DNA of 64,000 bases from Burkholderiales bacterium (GTDB lineage: Bacteria > Pseudomonadota > Gammaproteobacteria > Burkholderiales > Nitrosomonadaceae): contig JACKLR010000002.1 in assembly GCA_024235795.1 (NCBI GenBank), forward strand, positions 620,001 to 684,000. The letters run 5' to 3'. Under the pieces are notes generated by a model, which did no database searches, was not told the DNA's origin, and saw nothing but the letters and a program-made list of their open reading frames with translations. This document shows positions 53,761 to 63,329 of this stretch, in pieces (the first letter of the stretch is position 1; each line of letters begins with the position of its first letter). The position numbers were made by a program, and so were the translations under genes.

Positions 53761-54177
53761 ATGAAGCTGAAACAGAACAACCATAACCCCTTTTTGTTTT
53801 ACACACTGTTGATTCTCACGTTTCTGGGTTTGCTTCTATTCGCCAATAACACCCTGGCAGCCGTTGGCGCCGGTGGTGCGCTGCCGTATGAATCGTGGCT
53901 GGTAAATTTGCGTAATTCCGTAACCGGCCCGGTTGCGTTTACCTTATCCATCGTCGGCATTGTCGTTGCCGGTGGCATTTTAATCTTTGGCGGTGAGCTG
54001 AATGCATTCTTCCGCACACTGATTTTTATCGTGCTGGTGATGGCGCTGCTGGTAGGTGCAAACAACATCATGACCAATCTGTTCCAGGGTGCTGTAATTC
54101 CTGTTGATGAGGTTTATGAAATAAATCGCGTAGATACTCTGACAGCACCTGATGCATTGGAGAGCCCAAGGAACTGA
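53761..54177 (+). CDS. trbC: Conjugal transfer pilin TrbC (VirB2 type)
   Basis: TrbC is the prepilin of the conjugative pilus; in IncP it is trimmed and cyclised. The 138-residue product has an N-terminal hydrophobic signal (residues about 12-34), ALPYESWLVNLRNSVTGPVA at the mature start, and two further hydrophobic helices (FTLSIVGIVVAGGILIFGG, TLIFIVLVMALLVGANNIM). The cyclase TrbP/TraF is not in the window. A GCCTGA/TCAGGC hairpin lies in the gap before trbD. Confidence 0.9.
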   Translation: MKLKQNNHNPFLFYTLLILTFLGLLLFANNTLAAVGAGGALPYESWLVNLRNSVTGPVAFTLSIVGIVVAGGILIFGGELNAFFRTLIFIVLVMALLVGANNIMTNLFQGAVIPVDEVYEINRVDTLTAPDALESPRN

Positions 54178-54232
54178 ACAACAAAGCAATAAAACAGCAC
54201 AATAGTTTGCAAGTGTAGCAGCAATAAAAATC

Positions 54233-54250
54233 GCCTGAACTCTATCAGGC
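54233..54250 (+). repeat. Hairpin in the trbC-trbD gap
   Basis: GCCTGA at 54,233-54,238 and TCAGGC at 54,245-54,250 form a perfect 6-base stem around a 6-base loop. No U run follows, so it is not a typical terminator. It lies downstream of the highly needed pilin gene and 31 bases before trbD, a position where hairpins often stabilise an upstream mRNA or mark processing. Confidence 0.4.
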
Positions 54251-54280
54251 AGCGATAATCATGTATCCAGGAGGTATGAC

Positions 54281-54592
54281 ATGGCGTTACGAACCATACC
54301 GATCAGACAATCGGGAAACCGTCCGAATCTCTTTATGGGCGGTGACCGCGAACTGGTAATGTTCTCGATCCTGATTGCAGCTACATCCATTTTTGCGGCA
54401 ATGGAGATCAAGACCACGCTATTCGGCATTGCGTTGTGGATCTTCGCGTTGTTTGCATTGCGTCTGATGGCCAAGCACGATCCGCAGTTGCGTCACGTTT
54501 ATCTTCGCCAGCTACGTTATAAAAAATATTATCCGGCCAGAAGCACGCCGTTTACCGTCAACTCGGCACGCATGGAAAAGCAGTTCCAATGA
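54281..54592 (+). CDS. trbD: Conjugal transfer protein TrbD (VirB3 type)
   Basis: TrbD is a small inner-membrane component of the IncP secretion channel. The 103-residue product opens ALRTIPIRQSGNRPNLFMGG DREL, as is typical of TrbD, and has hydrophobic segments at residues about 27-62. AGGAGG lies just before the ATG at 54,281. Its stop overlaps the trbE ATG by four bases (ATGA), indicating coupling with the ATPase. Confidence 0.93.
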   Translation: MALRTIPIRQSGNRPNLFMGGDRELVMFSILIAATSIFAAMEIKTTLFGIALWIFALFALRLMAKHDPQLRHVYLRQLRYKKYYPARSTPFTVNSARMEKQFQ

Positions 54593-57126
54593 TTACCGCG
54601 ATAACCATACTGATTGCTGTTTTGGGTGCATTGTTGCTGCTCATGCTGTTTCTACGCATCCGTGAAACAGAGCAGGCATTCAAACTCGATAAATTCCGAT
54701 CCAAAGACACCGGCTTTGCCGATCTGCTGGTGTATGCCGCCGTTGTGGAAGACGGTGTTATTGTCGGCAAGAACGGCGCATTGATGGCGGCCTGGCAATT
54801 CTGTGGTGCGGATACAGCGAGCAGTACGGATGTGGAGCGCGAACAGGTGTCATTACATATCAATCAGGCGTTATCACGCTTGGGTAACGGCTGGATGATC
54901 CATGTAGATGCCATTCGTAAACCTGCACTCGGGTATTCAGATAAAGGTCTGTCGAATTACCCCGATCCGGTAACGGCAGCGATTGACCAGGAACGCCGTG
55001 AACTGTTTGAGCGTATCGGTGAATTGTACGAGAGCTGTTTTGTTGTCACGCTAACTTTTCTGCCGCCGATGCTCGCGCAGCGCAAGTTTGTCGAACTCAT
55101 GTTCGATGATGACACGGATAATCCAGACTACAAATCACGCACCAACAGTCTGTTGCAGTATTTCGAGCGCGAATGCACCAACTTTGAATCGCGACTGTCC
55201 TCCACGTTTGACCTGATGCGCTTAAAAAGCAAAGCCCAAGTCAATGAAGACGGTAGCACAACCACACTCGATGATTTTCTGTCGTGGTTACAGTTTTGTA
55301 TTGCCGGCAACGATCAACCGATGGTATTACCAAACAATCCGATGTATCTCGACACCATATTGGGTGGTCAGGAAATGTGGGGTGGTGTTGTACCCAAAGT
55401 CGGGCGCAACTTTATTCAGACGGTATCGATTGAAGGCTTTCCACTGGAATCAACGCCCGGCATGCTCAATATTCTGTCGGAGCTGCCCGGTTTCTACCGC
55501 TGGTCGTCACGCTATATCTTCATGGATACGCATGAAGCGGTGGCGCATCTGGATCAGTACCGCAAAAAGTGGAAACAAAAGATACGCGGTTTCTTCGATC
55601 AGGTGTTCAATCTGCAAAGCAGTCATGTCGATGAAGACGCACTCAATATGACCGAAGACGCGCAATCGGCAATCGCGGAGACCAACAGCGGGTTTGTTGC
55701 ACAAGGTTACTATACCAGCGTTGTTGTTTTAATGATGGAAGACCGCGCCGCTTTGGAAGATGCGGCACGTAAAGTGGAAAAAGCCATCAACCATTTGGGC
55801 TTTGCCGCAAGGATTGAAACCATCAACACCATGGAAGCGTATTTGGGTAGTCTGCCGGGGCATGGTGTCGAGAATGTACGCCGCCCGTTGATTAACACCA
55901 TGAATCTCGCCGATCTGCTGCCGGTCAATACCATCTGGACAGGCAAATCACAGGCACCGTGTCCGATGTATCCGCCGAGCTCACCGCCATTGATGCATTG
56001 CGTCACACAGGGCGCGACACCATTTAGGCTGAATCTGCATGTGCGCGATCTCGGTCACACCTTCATGTTCGGCCCGACCGGTGCGGGCAAGTCTACCCAC
56101 CTGGCATTGATTGCGGCACAACTGCGCCGCTACAAAAATATGTCGGTTTACTGCTTTGACAAGGGACTATCAATGTATCCGTTGACCCAAGCCGTAGGCG
56201 GTCAACATTTTACCGTCGCCGGTGATGATGAAACACTCGCATTTTGTCCGTTGCAGTTTCTCGAATCCAAGGGAGACCGCGCCTGGGCGCTGGAATGGAT
56301 ATGCACCATGGTGGAATTAAACGGTATTACCGTTTCCCCCCAACAGCGTAACGAAATCAGTCTTGCGATTACCAACATGCATCAAAGCGGTTCATACACC
56401 TTATCCGACTTTATGGTGACGATTCAGGATGAAGCCATACGCGAAGCGCTTAAGCAATACACCATCGACGGCATGATGGGCCATCTGCTTGATGCCGAAG
56501 CAGACGGATTGCATTTATCCAGCTTCACCACCTTCGAGATCGAAGAACTCATGAATCTCGGTGAGAAATATGCATTGCCCACGCTGCTGTATCTGTTCCG
56601 GCGCATTGAGCGCAGTTTAATAGGCCAACCTGCCGCTATCCTGCTCGACGAAGCGTGGCTCATGCTCGGTCACCCGGTATTTCGCGCCAAGATTCGTGAA
56701 TGGCTCAAGGTGATGCGTAAGAACAATTGCCTGGTATTGATGGCAACACAGAGTTTATCGGATGCCGCCAATAGCGGCATACTCGATGTCATTGTCGAAT
56801 CGACTGCCACCAAAATATTTTTACCCAACGTCTTCGCCCGTGATGAAGAAGCTGCTGCACTGTACCGGCGCATGGGATTGAATACGCGCCAGATTGAAAT
56901 TCTCGCTACCGCTGTTCCCAAACAACACTACTACACCGTATCGGAAAACGGCAGACGGCTTTATGAACTCGCACTTGGCCCACTGGCACTCGCATTTGTT
57001 GGATCGACCGATAAGGAATCAATCGCTACGATTAAAAATCTCTATGCCAAATACGGTGACGGCTGGGTGAATCAGTGGTTGGCAATGAAAGGACTCAAAC
57101 TATCGGATTATGGAGTGGCCGCATGA
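54589..57126 (+). CDS. trbE: Conjugal transfer ATPase TrbE (VirB4 type)
   Basis: TrbE is the large membrane-associated ATPase that powers pilus assembly and substrate transfer. At 845 residues it has an N-terminal hydrophobic segment (ITILIAVLGALLLLMLFL), a CagE/TrbE domain, Walker A FGPTGAGKSTHLALIAAQLR near residue 500, and Walker B PAAILLDEAWLMLGHP. The final codons overlap the trbF start (ATGA). All hallmark motifs are present and the frame is intact. Confidence 0.96.
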   Translation: MITAITILIAVLGALLLLMLFLRIRETEQAFKLDKFRSKDTGFADLLVYAAVVEDGVIVGKNGALMAAWQFCGADTASSTDVEREQVSLHINQALSRLGNGWMIHVDAIRKPALGYSDKGLSNYPDPVTAAIDQERRELFERIGELYESCFVVTLTFLPPMLAQRKFVELMFDDDTDNPDYKSRTNSLLQYFERECTNFESRLSSTFDLMRLKSKAQVNEDGSTTTLDDFLSWLQFCIAGNDQPMVLPNNPMYLDTILGGQEMWGGVVPKVGRNFIQTVSIEGFPLESTPGMLNILSELPGFYRWSSRYIFMDTHEAVAHLDQYRKKWKQKIRGFFDQVFNLQSSHVDEDALNMTEDAQSAIAETNSGFVAQGYYTSVVVLMMEDRAALEDAARKVEKAINHLGFAARIETINTMEAYLGSLPGHGVENVRRPLINTMNLADLLPVNTIWTGKSQAPCPMYPPSSPPLMHCVTQGATPFRLNLHVRDLGHTFMFGPTGAGKSTHLALIAAQLRRYKNMSVYCFDKGLSMYPLTQAVGGQHFTVAGDDETLAFCPLQFLESKGDRAWALEWICTMVELNGITVSPQQRNEISLAITNMHQSGSYTLSDFMVTIQDEAIREALKQYTIDGMMGHLLDAEADGLHLSSFTTFEIEELMNLGEKYALPTLLYLFRRIERSLIGQPAAILLDEAWLMLGHPVFRAKIREWLKVMRKNNCLVLMATQSLSDAANSGILDVIVESTATKIFLPNVFARDEEAAALYRRMGLNTRQIEILATAVPKQHYYTVSENGRRLYELALGPLALAFVGSTDKESIATIKNLYAKYGDGWVNQWLAMKGLKLSDYGVAA

Positions 57127-57920
57127 GTACCATCAGTGATTTAACTGCAAAAATCAAAAAGCGCAGATTCAGTCTGACGGGTAAAACTGATATTCGCAAG
57201 GATGATGAGATTGATTCATCGACCTTCATTGAAGGAGGACGCCGTACCGGTGAATCGGAGAATCCGTATCTCTCAGCCCGGCGCACCTGGAACGATCATA
57301 TGCGCTCTGTCCAGTCATCACGCAACATGTGGCAGATGCTCGCCATTCTGTGTTTGATGATTGCACTGGCCGGTGTTGGCGGCATGATTTATATCGGCAG
57401 CCAATCGAAGTTTATTCCGTATGTCGTTCAAGTCAATAAACTGGGTGAAGCGATTGCGGTATCACGCGCCGATGTGGCTGCAGTTGCCGATCAGCGTGTG
57501 GTGCATGCCTCGCTTGCATCGTTCATTAACGATGTCAGGATGGTCACACCGGATGTTGCCTTACAGCGTAAAGCCATCTTCAGGGCTTATGCGATGCTCA
57601 AAACCAACGATCCGGCAATGGCCAAAGCGAATGAATGGTTTAACGCTCACGCAGACAACAGCCCGTTCAAACGTGCCGAGACACAGACGGTGAGTATTGA
57701 AATCATCTCCGTCATTCCGCAATCACCGGAAACCTGGCAGGTTGACTGGCTCGAGAAAGTGTATGACCGGCAAGGACATCAATTGGAAGCACCATTCAAA
57801 ATGCGTGCACTGTTACGGGTCTATCACCGGTCACCGACACAAAGCACCACCGAAGAACAAATCCGCAACAACCCGCTGGGTATTTACATTCAGGATTTCT
57901 CCTGGTCGCGGCAATCGTAG
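57123..57920 (+). CDS. trbF: Conjugal transfer protein TrbF (VirB8 type)
   Basis: TrbF is a bitopic inner-membrane assembly factor of the secretion channel. The ATG at 57,123 overlaps the trbE stop and gives 265 residues. A cytoplasmic N-terminus (about 70 residues) precedes one membrane helix (MLAILCLMIALAGVGGMIYI). A periplasmic NTF2-like VirB8 domain follows, with the ETWQVDWLEKVYDRQG motif and a final NPLGIYIQDFSWSRQS. Confidence 0.94.
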   Translation: MSTISDLTAKIKKRRFSLTGKTDIRKDDEIDSSTFIEGGRRTGESENPYLSARRTWNDHMRSVQSSRNMWQMLAILCLMIALAGVGGMIYIGSQSKFIPYVVQVNKLGEAIAVSRADVAAVADQRVVHASLASFINDVRMVTPDVALQRKAIFRAYAMLKTNDPAMAKANEWFNAHADNSPFKRAETQTVSIEIISVIPQSPETWQVDWLEKVYDRQGHQLEAPFKMRALLRVYHRSPTQSTTEEQIRNNPLGIYIQDFSWSRQS

Positions 57921-57932
57921 TGAGGTACCATC

Positions 57933-58832
57933 ATGAAACGCATAATCACTTTAGCCATCATTTTTTTACTCATTACAGGTGTTGCTTCCGTTTTCGCCAG
58001 CAACCTGACCGAAGCTTATTTCAGCGGTAAGAATCCGCAGTTAACCCAGCAGGAACGCGAAGCCATTGCGATGGCAAAGAAATGGCAGGCAAACAGCGCT
58101 CAGGGTATCAAACCGGTTGCCGGAACTGACGGCTCAATTCGTTTCCTGTTCGGTGCGCAACAACCCAGCATTGTCTGTGCAGTATTGCAGGTGTGCGATA
58201 TTGAACTGCAGCCCGGTGAACAGGTGAATTCGATTCATCTGGGCGATCAGGCAAGATGGCTGATAGAACCCGCCATTACCGGTCAAGGTTCCAATGAAGT
58301 GCAGCATTTGATCGTCAAGCCGATGGATGTGGGTCTGGAAACGTCACTTGTGGTCACCACCAACCGCAGAACCTATCACATACGTCTTCGCTCACACCGG
58401 CGCGAATTCATGCCACGCGTCGGCTTCATTTATCCGGAAGATGCGCTCGCCAAATGGGATGCGATCAAAGCACAGGAAAACCGCGCACTGGAAATCCGGC
58501 AATCGCGTGTGATACCTGAAACTGGAGAATATCTCGGCAATCTTGATTTTGCATATTCGGTTTCCGGCAATGCCGCCTGGAAGCCGGTACGCGTGTATAA
58601 CGACGGCCAAAAAACCATCATCCAGATGCCCAAGGTCATGGCGCAGACTGAAGCACCGACGTTATTGCTGTTAAACCGTGAAGGCGGCCTGTTCAAAAAA
58701 GACGATACCGTCATGGTCAATTATCGCCTGCAGGGAGACCGTTACATCGTCGATGCGGTATTTGACAAGGCGATTCTGGTTGCTGGTGTTGGCAGCAATC
58801 AAAACCGAATCACCATTACACGGGGGAATTGA
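57933..58832 (+). CDS. trbG: Conjugal transfer protein TrbG (VirB9 type)
   Basis: TrbG is the periplasmic/outer-membrane core component homologous to VirB9. The 299-residue product begins with a signal peptide (residues about 1-22, ending SVFA). It has the beta-rich VirB9 domain (LIVKPMDVGLETSLVVTTNR, MPRVGFIYPEDA) and ends with the C-terminal domain (WKPVRVYNDGQKTIIQMPKV). It starts 12 bases after trbF. Confidence 0.94.
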   Translation: MKRIITLAIIFLLITGVASVFASNLTEAYFSGKNPQLTQQEREAIAMAKKWQANSAQGIKPVAGTDGSIRFLFGAQQPSIVCAVLQVCDIELQPGEQVNSIHLGDQARWLIEPAITGQGSNEVQHLIVKPMDVGLETSLVVTTNRRTYHIRLRSHRREFMPRVGFIYPEDALAKWDAIKAQENRALEIRQSRVIPETGEYLGNLDFAYSVSGNAAWKPVRVYNDGQKTIIQMPKVMAQTEAPTLLLLNREGGLFKKDDTVMVNYRLQGDRYIVDAVFDKAILVAGVGSNQNRITITRGN

Positions 58833-58834
58833 TC

Positions 58835-59419
58835 ATGTTGCCACGATTCCATCTTCTGAGCCTTCACGCATTCATATTACAGGTTGTTAAAGCCGAAGAA
58901 AACTCGTCAATTCTCAAAGCAACTTTGGTTTGTATTTCCATTTTGATTTTACTGAGTGGTTGTGCAATGAACCAACCGTATGGCAGTTTCATCCAGGATT
59001 CGTCCCCGGCTTTCAGTCAATACAGCAAAGTCATGGCTAACGATGTGGCAGACCAAATCGGACGGCTTTATCCGGCAGCATCCACGCAGTTTGATTTACG
59101 TCATAACGCCAACGATCCGTTTGGTCAGGCGTTGATCGATAAGCTGCGCAGTGATGGGTTTGCCGTTCTGGAAAATACCACACCGGCAAATCCCTTTTTA
59201 GCCGCAATCCAATCACCCAAAGACTCTGAGAATATCAGCAACTCACCAATCAGTGTGGAAGACATCAAGAATCACGGCCTGGCACTGGGTTACATCATCG
59301 ATCAATCGGATGATTTATATCATGTCAGCATCCTGATTGAAGATCAGCAACTGACACGCGCATTTATTGCCCAGTCCGGCCAGATTCAACCGGCAGGATC
59401 ATGGGTGCGCAAGGAATAA
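58835..59419 (+). CDS. trbH: Conjugal transfer lipoprotein TrbH (VirB7-like)
   Basis: TrbH is the lipoprotein of the IncP mating-pair-formation core complex. The ATG at 58,835 follows GGGGGAATT. A hydrophobic segment ending in lipobox LLSGC (Cys near residue 45) precedes NQPYGSFIQDSSPAFSQYSK. The body (DVADQIGRLYPAASTQFDLR) matches TrbH. The stretch before the lipobox is unusually long (about 44 residues), and no internal Met offers a shorter start. Confidence 0.88.
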   Translation: MLPRFHLLSLHAFILQVVKAEENSSILKATLVCISILILLSGCAMNQPYGSFIQDSSPAFSQYSKVMANDVADQIGRLYPAASTQFDLRHNANDPFGQALIDKLRSDGFAVLENTTPANPFLAAIQSPKDSENISNSPISVEDIKNHGLALGYIIDQSDDLYHVSILIEDQQLTRAFIAQSGQIQPAGSWVRKE

Positions 59420-59474
59420 GTGGAAGCGGGAAAAGGCACAGGATAAGGCAAAAGGAAACAAGGAAATCACTATC

Positions 59475-60902
59475 ATGACAAGTCACACCAAACTGTTGTC
59501 GCCCGAATCATCGCCCGATGTGGTTTCCAAGAGCGTTGGCGTGCGCCGCGTCAACAATCTGCCACTGTATATTTTTGGCGCCATTATGCTGATTTTTATG
59601 CTGCTCATGGGTATTGTGGCGATGAATCGCGCAACCGACCGTAACAGTGCCTATGATTTCGACAGTAATCATGATGCCCAGTCGAGCAGTAATTTTGCAA
59701 GCCTGATTGCCAAGGACTACATCGGCGGCATTATCGAACCTAAAGTTAAGCCGGAGGCAGATATACCGGATGACCGGTATATCAAAGACTGGCGCGAAGC
59801 CATTATTATCGAGCGACCAGCCGATCTGGATTTGCCGCCAGCGCCACCCTCGCTGGATCATTCCAATGCGGCGCGCGATGCCGAACTTGAACATATCCGC
59901 CTGCTCAAGCGTCAACAACTGGAAGAAGCGATCAAAGCCAAAACCAGCGTTAATATGATTGCACCCAGAAGTGCGGCTTCCGCACCGCAATACATTAATA
60001 CCGGCGGCTCACCATCTCGTGAGGAAGCACTGGCTGAAATGGCCAGAGTTCGCCAGCAGATCGACGCAAATCTGCGTGAAGACCCAACCGCAGCGTATCA
60101 TGCTCGCCTTGCGCACCTGCGGCAAGGCCAAAGCGGCCCGGGTACTAGCGGCGGTATCGGTGATGACTATGACGATACAGCCCCGGTGCTGTTAAACGAT
60201 TCTGTATCCGGCAATGCAAATGATTACTCACGTTTTGATTCAGCCAATGGCGATGAACGCTGGAAACTCGACAGCGACGTTAAAAAACCGCAATCGCCTT
60301 ATATCCTGCAAACTGGCTTTGTAATACCGGCAACATTGATATCCGGGATCAATTCCGACTTGCCCGGACAAATCATGGCTCAGGTCAGTCAGAACATCTT
60401 TGATTCACCGGTCGGCAAATATCGCTTGATCCCACAAGGCTCAAGGCTGGTGGGTACGTATTCGAGTGAAGTCGAATACGGTCAAGCCAGAGTGCTCGTT
60501 GCCTGGCAGCGCATTATCTTCCCGGATGGCAAGACGATGGATATCGGCGCCATGCCCGGAGCTGACGGTGTCGGTTATGCCGGGTTCAAGGATCAGGTGA
60601 ACAACCATTACCTGCGCATCTTCGGTTCAGCGCTGATCATGTCCGCGATTGTAGCAGGCACTACTTACAGTCAGCGCGATTCAGGCGGCGCGTTCGGACG
60701 GCAAAATGCGGGCAGTATTATGAGTCAGTCGCTTGGCCAGCAACTGGGATTGGTCACCGCCAATCTGATCCGCAAAAACATGAATATCTCGCCAACGCTC
60801 GAAATCAGGCCGGGGTACCGGTTCAACATCATCGTGACCAAAGACATGGTGTTTAACAAGCCTTACCAATCATTTGACTATGCAAGGAGTAATCACCCAT
60901 GA
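59475..60902 (+). CDS. trbI: Conjugal transfer protein TrbI (VirB10 type)
   Basis: TrbI spans both membranes in the secretion core. The ATG at 59,475, after AAGGAAAT, gives 475 residues. There is a short cytoplasmic region, one membrane helix (LYIFGAIMLIFMLLMGIVAM), a proline-rich periplasmic linker, and the conserved C-terminal VirB10 domain (LQTGFVIPATLISGINSDLP, KYRLIPQGSRLVGTYSSEVE, RPGYRFNIIVTKDMVF). Its stop overlaps the trbJ ATG. Confidence 0.95.
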   Translation: MTSHTKLLSPESSPDVVSKSVGVRRVNNLPLYIFGAIMLIFMLLMGIVAMNRATDRNSAYDFDSNHDAQSSSNFASLIAKDYIGGIIEPKVKPEADIPDDRYIKDWREAIIIERPADLDLPPAPPSLDHSNAARDAELEHIRLLKRQQLEEAIKAKTSVNMIAPRSAASAPQYINTGGSPSREEALAEMARVRQQIDANLREDPTAAYHARLAHLRQGQSGPGTSGGIGDDYDDTAPVLLNDSVSGNANDYSRFDSANGDERWKLDSDVKKPQSPYILQTGFVIPATLISGINSDLPGQIMAQVSQNIFDSPVGKYRLIPQGSRLVGTYSSEVEYGQARVLVAWQRIIFPDGKTMDIGAMPGADGVGYAGFKDQVNNHYLRIFGSALIMSAIVAGTTYSQRDSGGAFGRQNAGSIMSQSLGQQLGLVTANLIRKNMNISPTLEIRPGYRFNIIVTKDMVFNKPYQSFDYARSNHP

Positions 60903-61714
60903 CAAACATCAGATGGCATTTCAATCCATTCACGCATTGGAAAAAAATGGCAGGAATAATTGCTATTCTGTTTGCAATACTTGGCACTAATGCCAACGCT
61001 GGCGGTATTCCCGTTATCGATGCAGTCAACATCCAGCAAACTACAATTGCTGCGATAGAAAACGTGTCGCAGACGTTAAAACAGATACAGCAGTATCAGA
61101 CACAACTGCAGCAATACGAAAACATGATTCGCAATACGCTAGCACCTCCGGCATATGTCTGGGCGCAGGCACAATATACGATGAACAAGCTCATGCATAT
61201 GACCAATACCATCCGTTATTACGGTCAGCAATACGGCGGACTGGATGGTTATCTACAGCGCTTCCGTAACGTGAATTACTACCGCAGTTCGCCATGCTTT
61301 AATCTCGATGGCAATTGCACCGAATCGGCTTGGAGCATATTAAAACAGGGGCAGGATGCGAGCACCGATGCGCAAAAGAGCGCCAACGATGCCGTACTGC
61401 GCGGTCTCGATCATCATTCACAACAGATTCCGCTGGATGCCGCGCAACTGCAAATTCTGCAGCAACGCACCCAAACCGCAGAAGGACAAATGGAAGCATT
61501 GCAATATGCCAATCAGCTTGCCGCCCACCAGGCAAACCAGTTATTGCAAATCCGGCATTTGCTCATCGCACAACACAATGCCATCAACGCCAAGAACCAG
61601 GCCAAAGTCGATCAGGAAGCAATGTGGCAAGCTGCGCGGGAAGCAGCTACAAAACGATTGAGTCCGCAAACATTACCTACTGGGCGGAGCTGGTTGGTCA
61701 GAGATGCATTTTAA
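60899..61714 (+). CDS. trbJ: Conjugal transfer protein TrbJ (VirB5 type)
   Basis: TrbJ is a periplasmic, pilus-associated VirB5-like protein. The 271-residue product has a signal peptide (residues about 17-35, GIIAILFAILGTNANA) and a glutamine-rich coiled-coil region (SQTLKQIQQYQTQLQQYENM) typical of TrbJ. The ATG overlaps the trbI stop by four bases. The entry-exclusion gene trbK follows 23 bases later. Confidence 0.93.
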   Translation: MTNIRWHFNPFTHWKKMAGIIAILFAILGTNANAGGIPVIDAVNIQQTTIAAIENVSQTLKQIQQYQTQLQQYENMIRNTLAPPAYVWAQAQYTMNKLMHMTNTIRYYGQQYGGLDGYLQRFRNVNYYRSSPCFNLDGNCTESAWSILKQGQDASTDAQKSANDAVLRGLDHHSQQIPLDAAQLQILQQRTQTAEGQMEALQYANQLAAHQANQLLQIRHLLIAQHNAINAKNQAKVDQEAMWQAAREAATKRLSPQTLPTGRSWLVRDAF

Positions 61715-61737
61715 TTTCTCATATCAAGGAGAGTTTC

Positions 61738-61932
61738 ATGAAAAATATTCAATTAATCAGTTTGGCAGTCTGTTTTCTTACTTTGGCAGCGCTGTCTGGT
61801 TGCTCTAAGGATGGAGACGGCCAGCTTGAGTTAAAGGAACCAATTAAAGAACTGAGTGAAATGCCACAAGGCAAAGATTGGTTTAGCACCCCGATATCAC
61901 AACAACCCAAAGACGAAGAACCACAGGAATAA
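61738..61932 (+). CDS. trbK: Entry-exclusion lipoprotein TrbK
   Basis: TrbK prevents a cell that carries the element from receiving a second copy. The 64-residue product begins at ATG 61,738 after AAGGAGAG, with a lipoprotein signal and lipobox ALSGC. A short, charged mature part follows, containing MPQGKDWFS, similar to IncP TrbK-like proteins. It lies between trbJ and trbL, the fixed IncP position, which is the main support because such small proteins are poorly conserved. Confidence 0.75.
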   Translation: MKNIQLISLAVCFLTLAALSGCSKDGDGQLELKEPIKELSEMPQGKDWFSTPISQQPKDEEPQE

Positions 61933-61957
61933 AAAATTCTTACTGGGAGAAAATCAG

Positions 61958-63031
61958 ATGCCCAAATTATATTTTGTTGTTATCGTCATGATTTTGACAT
62001 TGTTTTTTTCTGCGAATGCCAATGCGGAATTAGCATATTTTGATCCAGTCTCTAATCAAAGCGTACTTGACCAGGTTGTTGAAAAGTTTCATGGGAAAGT
62101 TAAAACCTGGCAAAGCGTTATACAAGGTGCAGCAGAAAGACTGTTTTGGACACTGGTATTAATATCCATGGTGTGGACATTCGGCATGATGCTTTTGCGC
62201 AGAGCTGATATTGGTGAGTTCTTTGCCGAATTTACGCGGTTCATTATTTTTACCGGATTCTTTTTCTGGCTGCTGACCAATGCCGTTTCAGGTCACAATA
62301 TAGCCGGTTCAATCATTGATTCCATGCAACAACTCGGAAACAATGCTGCAGGTCTTTCTGGTGGCACCAGCCATGCAACTATCGTAAATGTTGGTTTTAC
62401 GATTCTGGAAAGAGCATGGAATAACTTCTCATTTCTAGAGCCATTAGACAGTTTCGTTGGTTTCATTATGTCTTTGGCTATTTTAATTATTCTCACAGTT
62501 ATCGCAGTTAACATGCTGCTGTTGCTAATTTCATCATGGGTATTGCTATATGCCGGAATCTTTTTATTAGGTTTTGGAGGTGCTCGTTGGACAACAGATA
62601 TTGCCATCAACTATTTCAAAACGGTTCTCGGTGTCGGTATTCAGTTATTAGTCATGTTGCTAATAGTGGGCATAGGTAGTGATTTATTAATCAGCTTCCA
62701 TAGCAAAATGACTAAGAATGTACTGAATTTTGAAGAACTCGCCGTCATGCTAGTTTTTACCATTGCACTATGGGTGCTAATTTCCAAGCTTCCTCCGTTA
62801 ATTTCCGGAATCGTGACCGGTAGCAGTATCGGTTCGACTGCCGGTATCGGTAGTTACAGCGCCGGTGGATTGGTTGCGACAGCAGGAACGACTGCGGCAA
62901 TAACCGCTTACGGTGTATCCGCATTACGCAGAAACAGCCCCATCAAGGGAATCGAGCCGCTGATGAATGCGGTTAAAGCCGGGCAGAATGCCGAAAATAG
63001 TGGCAATTACATTTCCAGAGGAGGCCGATAA
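61958..63031 (+). CDS. trbL: Conjugal transfer protein TrbL (VirB6 type)
   Basis: TrbL is the polytopic inner-membrane channel protein. The ATG at 61,958, after GGGAG, gives 357 residues. A signal-like N-terminus (residues 1-24) is followed by five or more membrane helices (for example FWTLVLISMVWTFGMMLL, IILTVIAVNMLLLLISSWVL, LLVMLLIVGIGSDLLI). The C-terminal tail is glycine/alanine/serine-rich. It is shorter than RK2 TrbL (about 528 residues), mostly in that tail. Confidence 0.92.
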   Translation: MPKLYFVVIVMILTLFFSANANAELAYFDPVSNQSVLDQVVEKFHGKVKTWQSVIQGAAERLFWTLVLISMVWTFGMMLLRRADIGEFFAEFTRFIIFTGFFFWLLTNAVSGHNIAGSIIDSMQQLGNNAAGLSGGTSHATIVNVGFTILERAWNNFSFLEPLDSFVGFIMSLAILIILTVIAVNMLLLLISSWVLLYAGIFLLGFGGARWTTDIAINYFKTVLGVGIQLLVMLLIVGIGSDLLISFHSKMTKNVLNFEELAVMLVFTIALWVLISKLPPLISGIVTGSSIGSTAGIGSYSAGGLVATAGTTAAITAYGVSALRRNSPIKGIEPLMNAVKAGQNAENSGNYISRGGR

Positions 63032-63328
63032 ATGCATAAGGTTCTTGGATTTTTAATGTTGATACTTTTGTTTGCCGCACCAGCCAAGGCTAAAGATTCC
63101 TGCAGCACCGTACTGTGCATGGCCGGAATGCTGCAAGGTTCCGGTGTTGTTTCCGGTTGTAAAGGTTTTGTTCAGGATTACTTCGATATCATCAAGTTCA
63201 ACAGTCATGGCGGCATCAGCCTGAACAAGACTTTTAGCGCACGCGGTCAGTTTTTAAACAAGTGCGCAACAGCAGGAAACTGGCCGAATCTGATCAACAA
63301 TCAATATGGCAGACAACTGGGGTTTTAA
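63032..63328 (+). CDS. trbM: Conjugal transfer protein TrbM
   Basis: The 98-residue product begins directly after the trbL stop. It has a signal peptide (LGFLMLILLFAAPAKA) and a cysteine-rich mature domain (KDSCSTVLCMAGMLQGSGVV, SGCKGFVQDYFDI) matching the conserved core of TrbM. RK2 TrbM is about twice as long, so this is a short form, although start and stop look clean. Its exact role is unknown; it is periplasmic by prediction. Confidence 0.85.
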   Translation: MHKVLGFLMLILLFAAPAKAKDSCSTVLCMAGMLQGSGVVSGCKGFVQDYFDIIKFNSHGGISLNKTFSARGQFLNKCATAGNWPNLINNQYGRQLGF

Positions 63329-63329
63329 C

